Shown: one piece after another, positions 8,234 through 22,208 of the stretch | How positions within the stretch are numbered: the stretch's first letter is position 1 | Layout of the letters: every line of letters starts with the position of its first letter | Origin: Nocardia mangyaensis | GTDB lineage: Bacteria > Actinomycetota > Actinomycetes > Mycobacteriales > Mycobacteriaceae | Reading direction: 5' to 3' | DNA length: 64,000 nucleotides | Assembly (NCBI RefSeq): GCF_001886715.1 | Contig: NZ_CP018082.1 | Span: 4,650,001 to 4,714,000, forward strand | Notes under the pieces: generated by a model | Seen by the model: the letters and a program-made list of their open reading frames with translations, nothing else | The model's database searches: none | What the model was told of the DNA's origin: nothing | Program-made: the position numbers and the translations under genes

Positions 8234-8662
8234 GTGAAGCACATTCTGTCCGGGGCCGCAGTCGTCACTGCCGCCGTCGGCGCCATCATGTCGGCACACA
8301 TGGCCTCTGCCGCAGCCCAGGTCGGGGACGGGAACGGCAACGCCTACGCCTCGAACACCTACAGCGCGATCGCGCTGTCGCTCGAGACCGGCTACTACGG
8401 CTGGGTGCCCAACTCGAACAGCTACGAACAGGCTGCGAGCATGGCCATCGCCGACTGCCAGTCACGCGGCGGCACCGACTGCGAAGTCAAGGTCACCTGG
8501 CGCAACGGATGCGGCGCCATCGCGGTCAACAAGGTCGAGCGGACGATCAGCTACGGTTCCGGGCCCTCGCTGTCCGCGGCGACAACCGATGCGCTCGGCA
8601 AGCAGTCCAGCAGCGGCACCGAGATCGCGCACTGGAACTGCACGCCCGGCTACTCGCTGTAG
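8234..8662 (+). CDS. Secreted DUF4189 domain protein
   Basis: Exported small protein of 142 aa. An N-terminal Sec signal peptide (MKHILSGAAVVTAAVGAIMS) ends near ASAA, giving a mature protein of about 115 residues. The DUF4189 body is recognisable: YSAIALSLETGYYGW, then EQAASMAIADCQSRGGTDC, VTWRNGCGAIAV, and a C-terminal HWNC. The four Cys could form two disulfides outside the cell. The start is GTG 8234, with AGGGGA at 8221-8226 seven bases away; an upstream in-frame TTG (8228) overlaps that site and is rejected. The MTB12-like lipoprotein gene follows 28 bases downstream and is probably cotranscribed. The family is common in Nocardia and Mycobacterium; its role is unknown. Confidence 0.85.
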   Translation: MKHILSGAAVVTAAVGAIMSAHMASAAAQVGDGNGNAYASNTYSAIALSLETGYYGWVPNSNSYEQAASMAIADCQSRGGTDCEVKVTWRNGCGAIAVNKVERTISYGSGPSLSAATTDALGKQSSSGTEIAHWNCTPGYSL

Positions 8663-8690
8663 ACATCCGACTCACACCAGAAGGACAGTT

Positions 8691-9239
8691 GTGAAGAACC
8701 GTTCGTTCAAGACCATCGCGGCCATCGCGATGACCGCCGCCGCGCTGGGCCTGTCCGCGTGCAGCTCCGACTCCGAGGACACCAGCGCCGCCGGCGACAC
8801 GTCGACGACCGCTTTCGAGTCCGAGAACACCGGCGGCGAGTCGGACACCGGCGCCTCGATCGCCGAGACGCCGGCACCGAACCTGCCGAAGCCGACGCCC
8901 GAGGAGCTCAACGACCGGGTCAACAAGGCGCTCAACGGCCAGCTCAGCGATTCCGAGAAGCTGACCTACATCGAGAACGCCGATCGGGATCCTGATCTGG
9001 TCGACAAGTTCGTGACGGCGGCCAAGGAGAACAAGGTCACCGTCAAGATCGTCTCGGTGGACGATCCCGCCGACGGCAAGCTCAAGGCGAACGCGGACGT
9101 GACCATCGACGGCGCCCCCGTGGAAGGCGCGACCGTCCAGTTCGTTGCGCAGGGCAGCGACTGGAAGGTGTCGAACACCTTCGCCTGCAGCATCGTGAAG
9201 TCGGCCAAGCTCGACTCCGCGGCCTGCCAGAGCGCGTAG
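8691..9239 (+). CDS. Lipoprotein resembling low-molecular-weight antigen MTB12
   Basis: Predicted lipoprotein of 182 aa. The signal sequence MKNRSFKTIAAIAMTAAALG ends in the lipobox LSAC, so the mature N-terminal Cys would be lipidated and membrane-anchored. An acidic Ser/Thr/Glu linker of about 45 aa follows. The C-terminal domain (PKPTPEELNDRVNKALNGQL, then KLTYIENADRDP, then FVAQGSDWKVSNTFACSI) resembles the MTB12/CFP-2 fold of mycobacterial secreted antigens. GTG 8691 has AAGGA 5 bases upstream. A longer frame starting inside the DUF4189 gene is not supported. Two C-terminal Cys may pair. Function unknown. Confidence 0.82.
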   Translation: MKNRSFKTIAAIAMTAAALGLSACSSDSEDTSAAGDTSTTAFESENTGGESDTGASIAETPAPNLPKPTPEELNDRVNKALNGQLSDSEKLTYIENADRDPDLVDKFVTAAKENKVTVKIVSVDDPADGKLKANADVTIDGAPVEGATVQFVAQGSDWKVSNTFACSIVKSAKLDSAACQSA

Positions 9240-9253
9240 CCCACACCACACCG

Positions 9254-9287
9254 AAACCGCCGGGTGACCTTGTCACCCGGCGGTTTT
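9254..9287. terminator. Bidirectional intrinsic terminator
   Basis: Perfect 15-bp stem: arms 9254-9268 and 9272-9286, loop CTT, with TTTT on the plus side and AAA on the other side. It sits between the convergent lipoprotein gene (stop 9239) and rnj (stop 9303), so it can serve both. Confidence 0.9.
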
Positions 9288-9302
9288 CGTCGTTGCCGGT
9301 TC

Positions 9303-14072
<4,770 letters not shown>

Positions 14073-14112
14073 CGGCTCAGCCTCGCACAGGGGTCCGACA
14101 GGAAATCCGGGC

Positions 14113-15141
14113 TCAGGTGGAGACGTGCACGGCACCCGCGGTGTCGATCTCGGTGCGCCGGTCTCCGGTCGGCGCCGCCGCCAGCACGGTCGCCACCCAG
14201 CGCCTGCCCACCGGCAGCACCCGCACGGTGACCGTGCCCGCCTCGGCCGTGTCGAGTTCCTCGACGGCGGCGTCGATCACGTGGTGGCGCACCCATTCCG
14301 GCACACCGAGGAAGCCGCCGTCGTCGAGCAGGGTCACCTCGACACCGCGTGATCGTGCCCTGCGGGCGGCGGTGCTCAGCCGCTCGGTGGCCAGGTCGGG
14401 CGCGCGCAGTCCGTCGCGCAGTTCGGCTTCGAGCAACCGGCACTGCTCGCGTTCGGCGTCGGTGAGCTGGGCGCCCTCGGCGATGCGCGCCAGCACCGGC
14501 CGGGCCATCCGGTCGAGCCGGGTCAGTTGCCGGTCACGCTCGGCGGTGGCCGCGGCCAGTGCCGCCTCGGTGGCCGCGCGGCGATTGGCCTGGCTGCGCA
14601 ATTCGCGCAGGGACCGCTGGGTGGGGCGCACGATCGCCATGAACACCGTGACCGCGCCGACCGTGGCGACCGGGGTCAGCGCTCGCACCACGGTCTCGGG
14701 GTGCCAGGTGGTGAACGCGCCCATGGTGACCAGCACCGTCCCCGTGGCGAGCACCCCGCACCAGGCCGAGACGATCCGACCACGCAGGACCAGCATCGAC
14801 AGCAGATACGACGTCGGATACGCCGTCCACAACTGGTGGGCGAAGCTGGTGGGGTTCTCGACCCACGGCATGGTCAGCGCCACCGAGACCGGCCCGGCAG
14901 CGGCCACATAGGCGGTCGCCGGCCACGGCAGCGGGTCCACCGGGAAGACCAGCACCACCAGTGCCGCCACCGCCATCAGTACGAGGGCGACGAAGGCCAG
15001 CGCGGGCGGCGCGATGTCGAAGTTCACCCGCATGTACATGACGATGGTGACCTCGAAGATCACCACGAACAGCCACGCCATGCCGTCGCTGAGCCCGAAC
15101 AGATCGCGCATGCCCAGCGGCAGGTCGCGCTCAGCCGTCAC
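14113..15141 (-). CDS. Membrane histidine-kinase-like protein lacking the phospho-acceptor His
   Basis: Protein of 342 aa with an N-terminal block of about six membrane segments (MAWLFVVIFEVTIVMYMRV; ALAFVALVLMAVAALVVLVF; and others), a coiled-coil linker (AATEAALAAATAERDRQLTR) and a C-terminal domain reminiscent of a worn histidine-kinase ATPase region. No HDG-type H-box is present where the dimerisation helix should be (DRMARPVLARIAEGAQLTDA), and no intact DxGxG or G2 box is seen. Catalysis is therefore unlikely. It starts at GTG 15141, 11 bases inside the preceding kinase gene, so the two are cotranslated. It may act as a heteromeric partner or signal-input subunit of that kinase. The family is not one I can name with confidence. 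Confidence 0.7.
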   Translation of the reverse strand: MTAERDLPLGMRDLFGLSDGMAWLFVVIFEVTIVMYMRVNFDIAPPALAFVALVLMAVAALVVLVFPVDPLPWPATAYVAAAGPVSVALTMPWVENPTSFAHQLWTAYPTSYLLSMLVLRGRIVSAWCGVLATGTVLVTMGAFTTWHPETVVRALTPVATVGAVTVFMAIVRPTQRSLRELRSQANRRAATEAALAAATAERDRQLTRLDRMARPVLARIAEGAQLTDAEREQCRLLEAELRDGLRAPDLATERLSTAARRARSRGVEVTLLDDGGFLGVPEWVRHHVIDAAVEELDTAEAGTVTVRVLPVGRRWVATVLAAAPTGDRRTEIDTAGAVHVST

Positions 15142-16351
15142 TGGCCCACACCAAGGTCACGACGGTGCCCGCGCCCGGCGCCGACTCCACGAACGCCGCC
15201 CCGCCAGCCAGGGCGCGCATCCGGCCCAGGATGCTGCCCGCGATGCCCATCCGGTCGGCCGGTACCCGAGCGGGGTCGAAGCCCGCGCCGTCGTCGGAGA
15301 GCACCACCCGGATCCCGCCGGTGGCCACGGTCACCGACACTCCGCGGGCGGCTTGCCGGGTCGTCAGGTCGGCGTGGCGCAGGCTGTTGCGCACGGCCTC
15401 GGCGAGCGCGGCGCCGAGCACCTGCGCCGCCTCGATCGGCAGGCACAGGTCGGCCCCGCTGTGCGAGGACACCTGCACGGGAAGGTCGGGCCCCACCTCG
15501 CGCACCGCGTCGCGCAGGAATTCCACCGTGGCCACGGCGTCGAAGTGGTCGAGTTCGGGCGCGCTGCGCGAGTGTTCGAGCTGGTCGAGGGTGCGCGCGG
15601 CCTGGTCGCGCAGTACCGGCGACGACCGCTCGGCGCGCGAGGCCTCCAGGAGCGTGGAGAGCACGCCGTCGTGGATGAGCGCGGCGAACCGGGCGGACTC
15701 GCGCTCGCGGGCCGCCGTCGCCGCGACCGTCGCGGCCCGGAGGCGCTGCTGGACGGCCTCGCGGTCGACCCGTTCGGCCGAGGACCTCGCGTAGACGACG
15801 CACCACAGGAACAGCGCGGCCACGCCCAGTGCCCGAGTGACGTCACCGACCGCCGCCCACCCCGAACCATCCGGGACGACAAGGGTGTTCGACACACTGG
15901 TCGCCACCGCGAGCACGACCGCGAACCCGGCCGCGATCCCGCGCGGCCAGGCCAGTCCGGCTGCCAGCACGCCGAGAGCGAGCCCGCGATACGGCCAGGA
16001 CGCGAACGAACCGATGTCGATCACCGAGTACACCAGCGGGGTCACCAGCGTCGCCGCGAAGTAGCAGAGCGCGGCCGCGGCGGCGACCCGGCCGATCGCG
16101 GCCACCGGACCACGAGCCGACACGATCGCCAACGGGGCGAACAGCGCGTAGGCGGCCATCAGGTGCAGCTCGGGCCACATCGTGGGGTTGACGGGCTGGA
16201 CCAGGACCGCGGGCAGTTCCAGCGCCATGACCAGCATCGCACCGATCCCGATGACGATGCCCAGCCTGCGCAGGATCTGATCGTTGGCCGCGCGGGCGAG
16301 TTCGGTGTCCCCGACGAGCGCGGGCGCCGACGCGACCGCGACACCACTCAC
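15131..16351 (-). CDS. Sensor histidine kinase (NarL/DesK-type)
   Basis: Membrane sensor kinase of 406 aa paired with the upstream response regulator. About six hydrophobic helices occupy residues 20-190. A coiled coil (VQQRLRAATVAATAARERES) leads into the dimerisation helix with the H-box ARFAALIHDGVLSTLLEA, His at about 227, typical of HisKA_3 kinases. The ATPase domain has an N-box (ALAEAVRNSLRHAD), a G1 box (LSDDGAGFDPARV) and G2-like GIAGSILGRM. Start GTG 16351 overlaps the regulator stop by GTGA. No extracellular sensor domain is evident, so the signal is probably sensed in or at the membrane. The target genes cannot be read from this context. Confidence 0.88.
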   Translation of the reverse strand: MSGVAVASAPALVGDTELARAANDQILRRLGIVIGIGAMLVMALELPAVLVQPVNPTMWPELHLMAAYALFAPLAIVSARGPVAAIGRVAAAAALCYFAATLVTPLVYSVIDIGSFASWPYRGLALGVLAAGLAWPRGIAAGFAVVLAVATSVSNTLVVPDGSGWAAVGDVTRALGVAALFLWCVVYARSSAERVDREAVQQRLRAATVAATAARERESARFAALIHDGVLSTLLEASRAERSSPVLRDQAARTLDQLEHSRSAPELDHFDAVATVEFLRDAVREVGPDLPVQVSSHSGADLCLPIEAAQVLGAALAEAVRNSLRHADLTTRQAARGVSVTVATGGIRVVLSDDGAGFDPARVPADRMGIAGSILGRMRALAGGAAFVESAPGAGTVVTLVWASDG

Positions 16352-17022
16352 GTGCGCTGCTGCCGTTCCGGCACGGGCAGCCACCCGTCCTCGACGGCCC
16401 GCTTGTACAGATCGGTCTTGGTGGGGGCGGGCCGGCCGGCGTCGGCGTACTTCTGCCGGATCCGGCCCAGATAGTCGTTGACGGTCTGTTCGGACAGTCC
16501 GGTCAGCCGGGCGACGCGCGAGGCCTTCTCCCCCGAGGCGTACAACATCAGCACCTCCTCCTGGCGCGGGCTCAGGCCGACGTCGGACAGCTGCGGATCG
16601 CCGTCGATGGCGGCGGCCCAGTCGGTGGTGACCACCTGCTCGCCCGAGGCGGCCCGGCGCACTGCCTCGACCACCGTCGCCACGCTCTCGGATTTGCGCA
16701 GCACCCCGAGCACACCGGCCTTGGCGGCCGAGCGCACCAGGAAGGCGTTGTCGGCACCGGTGAACACCAGCACCTCGATGCCGCGTTCGCGCAGCGCGGT
16801 GACGTTGTCCTCGGGACTGGAGCCGTCGGGCAGGCGCAGGTCGAGCACGACGAGATCGAGATCGGTGGTCTGGGCGAGCAGTCCGCTGACCGATTCCGCG
16901 GCCGCGACCAGATCCAGATCGGGTTCGGGTCCGAGCATGGCGGCCAGCCCGATCGCCACGGACTCGTGGTCCTCCACCAGCCCGATCCGCCGCACCGCCT
17001 GCGTTCGCGTCACTTCGCTCAC
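16348..17022 (-). CDS. NarL/FixJ-family response regulator
   Basis: Two-component transcription factor of 224 aa. The receiver domain (RIGLVEDHESVAIGLAAML) has the acidic pocket ED, phospho-acceptor Asp61 in VVLDLRLPDGSS, switch Thr in VFTGAD and conserved Lys in VLRKSES. The C-terminal LuxR-type helix-turn-helix spans about residues 150-200 (LSPRQEEVLMLYASGEKA, then LTGLSEQTVNDYLGRIRQKY). GTG 17022 (VSEVTRTQ) is preferred because GGGGAATGG lies just upstream; an in-frame GTG at 17046 is the alternative. It is the first gene of a three-gene operon with the kinase and the degenerate kinase, linked by overlaps. Confidence 0.9.
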   Translation of the reverse strand: MSEVTRTQAVRRIGLVEDHESVAIGLAAMLGPEPDLDLVAAAESVSGLLAQTTDLDLVVLDLRLPDGSSPEDNVTALRERGIEVLVFTGADNAFLVRSAAKAGVLGVLRKSESVATVVEAVRRAASGEQVVTTDWAAAIDGDPQLSDVGLSPRQEEVLMLYASGEKASRVARLTGLSEQTVNDYLGRIRQKYADAGRPAPTKTDLYKRAVEDGWLPVPERQQRT

Positions 17023-17136
17023 CGACCATTCCCCGTCCTCGAACACCCACCGCGGCCAGCCCGCAACCCGTCGGTGTCGAGTTCTACCGCATCGGGCGCC
17101 CGCGTGTCAGCCCACCAGAATTCGGGGCCTCGACCA

Positions 17137-17589
17137 CTACCCCATCAGACCTGCGGCGACGCTGGCCCCCAGCTCCCAGCATTTCTCCAGATCAGCCTTC
17201 GTGGGTGGCCCCGAGACCACCACCGCGGCGGCCGCGGGCTGCCAGCCCAGCCCGGTGGTGATCCGCTCCACGCCCTTCTCCGCACCCTCGGTGCCCTCGT
17301 TGCCGTGGACGTAGAGCCCGAACGGCCGTCCCCTGGTCGAGTCCAGGCACGGGTAGTAGATCGTGTCGAAGGCGTGCTTGAGCGCGCCGCTCATGTAGCC
17401 GAGATTGGCGGGGGTGCCGAGCAGATAGCCGTCGGCGTCGAGGACGTCGACGGCGGTGACGGCCAGCGCGGCCCGGCGCACCACCTCCACGCCCTCGATC
17501 TCGGGGTCGCCCGCCCCGGCCAGGACGGCTTCGAACATCGCCTGGGTGTGCGGCGAGGGGGTGTGGTGGATGATCAGCAACCGGGCCAT
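17137..17589 (-). CDS. Flavodoxin-like NAD(P)H-dependent FMN reductase family protein
   Basis: Small cytosolic flavoprotein-fold protein of 150 aa, matching M. tuberculosis Rv2771c in size, order and neighbours. The flavodoxin pattern is present: N-terminal strand and phosphate loop LLIIHHTPSPHTQAMFEAVL, a middle loop LLGTPANLGYMSGALKHAFD that packs on the isoalloxazine ring, and GLYVHGNEGTEGAEKGVERI. No membrane segment is seen. ATG 17589 has a modest GGCGAG site. It lies 8 bases after the TPR-like membrane gene, which is coupled to dapB, so the three form a dapB-Rv2772c-Rv2771c-type operon. The electron donor and acceptor are unknown. Confidence 0.85.
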   Translation of the reverse strand: MARLLIIHHTPSPHTQAMFEAVLAGAGDPEIEGVEVVRRAALAVTAVDVLDADGYLLGTPANLGYMSGALKHAFDTIYYPCLDSTRGRPFGLYVHGNEGTEGAEKGVERITTGLGWQPAAAAVVVSGPPTKADLEKCWELGASVAAGLMG

Positions 17590-17597
17590 GGGCTCGC

Positions 17598-18871
<1,274 letters not shown>

Positions 18872-18905
18872 CTATCGAGCAGCGGCGCACGCCCCGGCGG
18901 CGAGG

Positions 18906-20012
18906 TCAGTCGAACACGATCACCTGGCGCAGCGCCGCGCCCGCCGCGAGGTCGTCCATCGCCTCGTTCACCTGATCGAGGCCGATGCGCGCCGAGACGA
19001 GCCGTTCCAGTGGCAGCTGGCCGGCGCGCCACCGCCGCACGTATTCGGGGATGTCACGGGCCGGCACCGCCGAGCCGAGGTAGCTGCCGATGATGGTGCG
19101 CCCCTGGGCGACCAGCGCCAGCGGGGAGATGGTGGCGGTGGCGGTGGGCGCGGGTAGCCCCACCGTCACCGTCACGCCTCCGGGAGCCGTTGCCGCGACG
19201 GCGGTTTCGAAGGCGCGCACATTCCCGGCCGCCTCGACCACCACGTCGGCCTGCACGCCCTGCTCGGCGATCTCGACCGGAGTGAACGCCGCGGTGGCGC
19301 CGAACTGGCGGGCCAGGGCGAGTTTGTCGGGCACGGTGTCGACCGCGATCACCTCGCCGAGCCCGAGCGAGACCGCGACGAGCACCGCCGCCATCCCGAC
19401 CCCGCCCAGCCCGACCACCATGATCCGGTCGCCCGCACCGGGTTTCGCCGCGTTGAGCAGGGCGCCGCCACCGGTCAGCACCGCGCAGCCGAGCACCGCG
19501 GCCACCTCGGGCGGCACATCGTCGTCGACCGGCACGACCGAACGCCGATCGACCACGGCATGGGTCGCGAAGCCCGAGACGCCCAGGTGGTGGTGGACTT
19601 CGGCGTCGTCACGGCGTAGTCGCCGACCGCCGCCGAGCAGTTCACCGGCATTGTTGGCCACACTGCCCGGCCCGCACGGGGTGCGGCCGTTGCTCGCGCA
19701 GCCCGCGCACTCGCCACAGCGCGGCAGGAAGGTCATCACGACTCGCTGCCCCACCGCCACATCGGTCACTGCGGCGCCAACCGATTCGACGATGCCGGCC
19801 GCCTCATGACCGAGCAGCATGGGCACCGGACGCACCCGATTGCCGTCGACCACCGACAGATCCGAATGGCACAGCCCCGCCGCTTCGATCCGGACCAGCA
19901 GTTCCCCCGGTCCCGGCTCGGCCAGGTCGAGCTCGCACACGGTGATCGGCTGCGAATCGGCGAACGGCGCCGGATCGGCGACGCGTTCCAGGACGGCTCC
20001 ACGAATCCTCAT
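18906..20012 (-). CDS. Zinc-dependent alcohol dehydrogenase (MDR superfamily)
   Basis: NAD(P)-dependent medium-chain dehydrogenase of 368 aa. The catalytic zinc ligands are visible as Cys48 (GLCHSD), His69-Glu70 (GHEAAG) and Cys in the later GCAVLTGG segment. The structural zinc lobe has Cys99, Cys102, Cys105 and Cys113 (CGECAGCASNGRTPC). A Rossmann loop (MVVGLGGVGMAAV) binds the cofactor and is followed by an acidic strand end (VIAVDTV), which favours NAD(H). ATG 20012 begins MRIRGAVLE. It belongs to the class III-like or aryl/alkyl alcohol dehydrogenase group; the substrate cannot be fixed from sequence. It stands apart from the dapB operon (70-bp gap) and is divergent from the VOC gene. 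Confidence 0.87.
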   Translation of the reverse strand: MRIRGAVLERVADPAPFADSQPITVCELDLAEPGPGELLVRIEAAGLCHSDLSVVDGNRVRPVPMLLGHEAAGIVESVGAAVTDVAVGQRVVMTFLPRCGECAGCASNGRTPCGPGSVANNAGELLGGGRRLRRDDAEVHHHLGVSGFATHAVVDRRSVVPVDDDVPPEVAAVLGCAVLTGGGALLNAAKPGAGDRIMVVGLGGVGMAAVLVAVSLGLGEVIAVDTVPDKLALARQFGATAAFTPVEIAEQGVQADVVVEAAGNVRAFETAVAATAPGGVTVTVGLPAPTATATISPLALVAQGRTIIGSYLGSAVPARDIPEYVRRWRAGQLPLERLVSARIGLDQVNEAMDDLAAGAALRQVIVFD

Positions 20013-20147
20013 GGGCGCGACGCTACCGCGAAGCGACCGTTGCGCGACCGCGGTTGCGGCGCTAACGTCGATCGCGGTGATGGTGCTCCTGTTGGCCGCC
20101 TCGTACCGAGCCCAGGGTCGGTGCCATCATGAACAGGGAGAAATCCT

Positions 20148-20543
20148 TTGTCAGTGCAGTTCAATCACACCATTGTCGGATGTCACGACAATCGCGAAAC
20201 CGCCGAGTTCTGGGCGGACATCCTCGGGTTGGACATAGGAAAAGAGGCGGGACCTTTCATTCCGATCCCCCTCGCGCACGGTGCCGTCTTCGATTTCGCG
20301 CGCGTGCCACCGCATATTTCCGAGATCCAGCCGCAGCACTACGCGTTCCTCGTCTCCGAGGCCGAGTTCGACGCGGCCTACGCCAAGATCCAGCGCTACA
20401 AGCTGGACCATTGGGCCGATCCCCAGCAACACGGGATCAACGAGATCAATCACCACGACGGTGGTCGCGGCGTCTATTTCCTCGACCCCAACGGTCACTT
20501 CCTCGAGTTGATCACCGTCCCGTACGGCGGCTGGCCCGCGTAG
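20148..20543 (+). CDS. VOC superfamily (glyoxalase/dioxygenase-like) protein
   Basis: Metal-binding vicinal-oxygen-chelate fold protein of 131 aa with two beta-alpha-beta modules. Likely metal ligands are His7 (FNHTIVGC), a central His in QPQHYAFLV and Glu in GHFLELITV. This resembles the compact Nocardia/Mycobacterium VOC proteins annotated as glyoxalase/bleomycin-resistance/dioxygenase. TTG 20148 (TTG TCA GTG CAG) is chosen because GGGAG lies 8 bases upstream; GTG 20154 is the alternative but too far from that site. It is convergent with the MFS gene (14-bp gap). No substrate can be named. Confidence 0.8.
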   Translation: MSVQFNHTIVGCHDNRETAEFWADILGLDIGKEAGPFIPIPLAHGAVFDFARVPPHISEIQPQHYAFLVSEAEFDAAYAKIQRYKLDHWADPQQHGINEINHHDGGRGVYFLDPNGHFLELITVPYGGWPA

Positions 20544-20557
20544 TCACCCTGTCGAGG

Positions 20558-21769
20558 TCAGGCCGCCTTCTTCGCGGCGGCCCTGCTCCCCCACACCCCG
20601 ATCGCCGCGGCCGAGACGCACGCCATGGCGACGATCACGATGAACCACGGGAACACGGTCGCGATCCCCCAGGTCGTCGCCGCCCAACCCGCGGCCAGGG
20701 TCGGCAGGGCCAGTGCCGAATAGGCGAGCAGGTAATAGGCCGACATGGTCTCGCCGCGGCGATGCGGCGGCACGACCTCCGACAGGTGCCGCAGCGAACC
20801 GCCGAACCCGAGACCGAAGGTGGCGCCCAGTACCAGCCCGGCGATCAACACCACGGCGGGCTGTCCGGTGGCCAGCGCGGGCACGGTGGCCAGCAGCGCG
20901 GCGGCCATCCCGAGGTCACCGAGGATGGCGGCCCGGCGTGCCGGGATGCCGGTGGCGAACAGCTGCGCCAGCGCCCCGGCGAGCGCGGTGCTCGCGACCA
21001 CCACACCGCCGAAGACCAGGTTGTGCACGCCGGTCTCGGCCGCGGCCAGCGACGGGTACAGCGACAGCAGCACGCCCAGTACCGACCACGCCGACATCAC
21101 GCCGATCGCCGCGAACCAGAAATCGGCCCTGATCTCCTGCGGCACCGCTGGCTTCGCGATGGTGATGCGTCCTTTCGACCGGGCGGTGTGCGGTTCTCGC
21201 AGCGCGAGAATGCCCGCACCCGCGATCAGGCACACCACCGCGATCACCACGTACGGCGTGCGCAGCGGCCACGGCGCGTACTGCGCGAGCACAGCCGTTC
21301 CGAGCACGGTGATCGCGATGCCGACATTGAACGCCACGCCGGTGAGCTGCCCGGAGCGCGCACCGCGCTCGGGACGCAGATCCAGCAGGGCGGCGGCGCC
21401 TGCGACCACCGTGGCGCCGACCGCCGCACCGTGCAGCGCTCGCGCGAGCAGCAGCATGGGCACCGAATCGGCGAGCAGGAACACGATCAGACCCGCGATC
21501 ATGGTGACGAAGGCGCCGATCATCACCGGTTTGCGGCCGACCACGTCGGAGAGCCGCCCCGAGACCAGGACCGCGCCCAGCGCGGCGACCGCGTACACCG
21601 CGAAGACGGCGGTCGTGGTGAGCGGCGACAGCTGCCATTCGGTCTCGTAGATGCCGTAGAGCGGTGCGGGCGCCCCCGACACGCCGAGCGCCACCGCGCT
21701 CGCCGCGAGGACCAGGCCGTAGGCCCAGCGCTGACCGGCTTCGACCGGCGCCATCGTTGTCGCTGCCAT
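20558..21769 (-). CDS. Major facilitator superfamily transporter
   Basis: Drug or metabolite efflux-type MFS protein of 403 aa with about 12 membrane helices in two halves. The loop 2-3 signature GRLSDVVGRKPVMIG is intact, and helix 5 has the antiporter-like GVAFNVGIAITVLGTAV. A central cytosolic loop (REPHTARSKGRITIAKP) separates the halves. ATG 21769 (MAATTMAP) has AGGGG upstream; GTG 21784 would place that site inside the gene. It is divergently transcribed from an ArsR-family gene across a 93-bp region with two near-identical dyads, so it is almost certainly that regulator's target. The exported compound is unknown. Confidence 0.9.
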   Translation of the reverse strand: MAATTMAPVEAGQRWAYGLVLAASAVALGVSGAPAPLYGIYETEWQLSPLTTTAVFAVYAVAALGAVLVSGRLSDVVGRKPVMIGAFVTMIAGLIVFLLADSVPMLLLARALHGAAVGATVVAGAAALLDLRPERGARSGQLTGVAFNVGIAITVLGTAVLAQYAPWPLRTPYVVIAVVCLIAGAGILALREPHTARSKGRITIAKPAVPQEIRADFWFAAIGVMSAWSVLGVLLSLYPSLAAAETGVHNLVFGGVVVASTALAGALAQLFATGIPARRAAILGDLGMAAALLATVPALATGQPAVVLIAGLVLGATFGLGFGGSLRHLSEVVPPHRRGETMSAYYLLAYSALALPTLAAGWAATTWGIATVFPWFIVIVAMACVSAAAIGVWGSRAAAKKAA

Positions 21770-21789
21770 CGCAGCCCCTATCACCAGAG

Positions 21790-21805
21790 TTTGATCACCA
21801 TCGAA
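21790..21805. promoter_or_regulatory. Operator-like dyad 1 for the ArsR-family regulator
   Basis: TTTGATCACCATCGAA fits the dyad TTxGAT-n4-ATCxAA. It lies 21 bases from the MFS start on its 5' side. A second matching dyad is centred 38 bp away. Repression of the MFS gene from here is an inference from position and pattern. Confidence 0.6.
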
Positions 21806-21827
21806 CTTGCCTGAGACTACCGCTGGG

Positions 21828-21843
21828 TATGATGGCTATCAAA
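21828..21843. promoter_or_regulatory. Operator-like dyad 2 for the ArsR-family regulator
   Basis: TATGATGGCTATCAAA matches TTxGAT-n4-ATCxAA with one base difference in the outer left arm. It ends 19 bases before ATG 21863, so binding would also repress the regulator's own gene. The inner core TGAT-GGCT-ATCA is a perfect dyad. Confidence 0.6.
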
Positions 21844-21862
21844 CCCCCGAGTGAGGTAGATC

Positions 21863-22201
21863 ATGACCCAGGCTAAAGATCTTCCCGTGGCGCCGACCAT
21901 ACCCGTCGCCGGACTCCCCGCTGTCCTGGGTGCGCTGCACGACCCTGTCCGGCTCGAGATCGTCCGGCGCCTCAGCAATGCGGGCACGCCGGTGCGCTGC
22001 GCGGCCCTCTACGACGCGATCAACAAATCCACCGCGACCCACCACTTCAAGATCCTGCGCGAGGCCGGCGTGATCGAGCGCCTGACCATCGACGGCCAGA
22101 TCTGCCAGCGCCTGCGCCTCGACGCGCTCGAGGACGCGGTCCCCGGCCTGCTGCCCGCGATCGTCGCGGCCGCCAATCGCGCGACCGCCGAGTCCGGCTG
22201 A
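21863..22201 (+). CDS. ArsR-family helix-turn-helix transcriptional regulator
   Basis: Winged-helix DNA-binding repressor of 112 aa. The fold is clear: VLGALHDPVRLEIVRRLSNA (helices 1-2), AALYDAINKSTATHHFKILR (helix-turn-helix), EAGVIERLTIDGQICQRLRL (wing), and a C-terminal helix (LPAIVAAANRATA). No Cys metal motif (such as ELCVCDL) is seen, so it probably senses an organic ligand rather than arsenic or heavy metal. ATG 21863 follows a GAGGTAGATC region. It is divergent from the MFS exporter and, by the paired dyads, most likely represses both. A regulator-exporter pair of this form usually responds to the exported compound. Confidence 0.85.
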   Translation: MTQAKDLPVAPTIPVAGLPAVLGALHDPVRLEIVRRLSNAGTPVRCAALYDAINKSTATHHFKILREAGVIERLTIDGQICQRLRLDALEDAVPGLLPAIVAAANRATAESG

Positions 22202-22208
22202 CGCCGAC

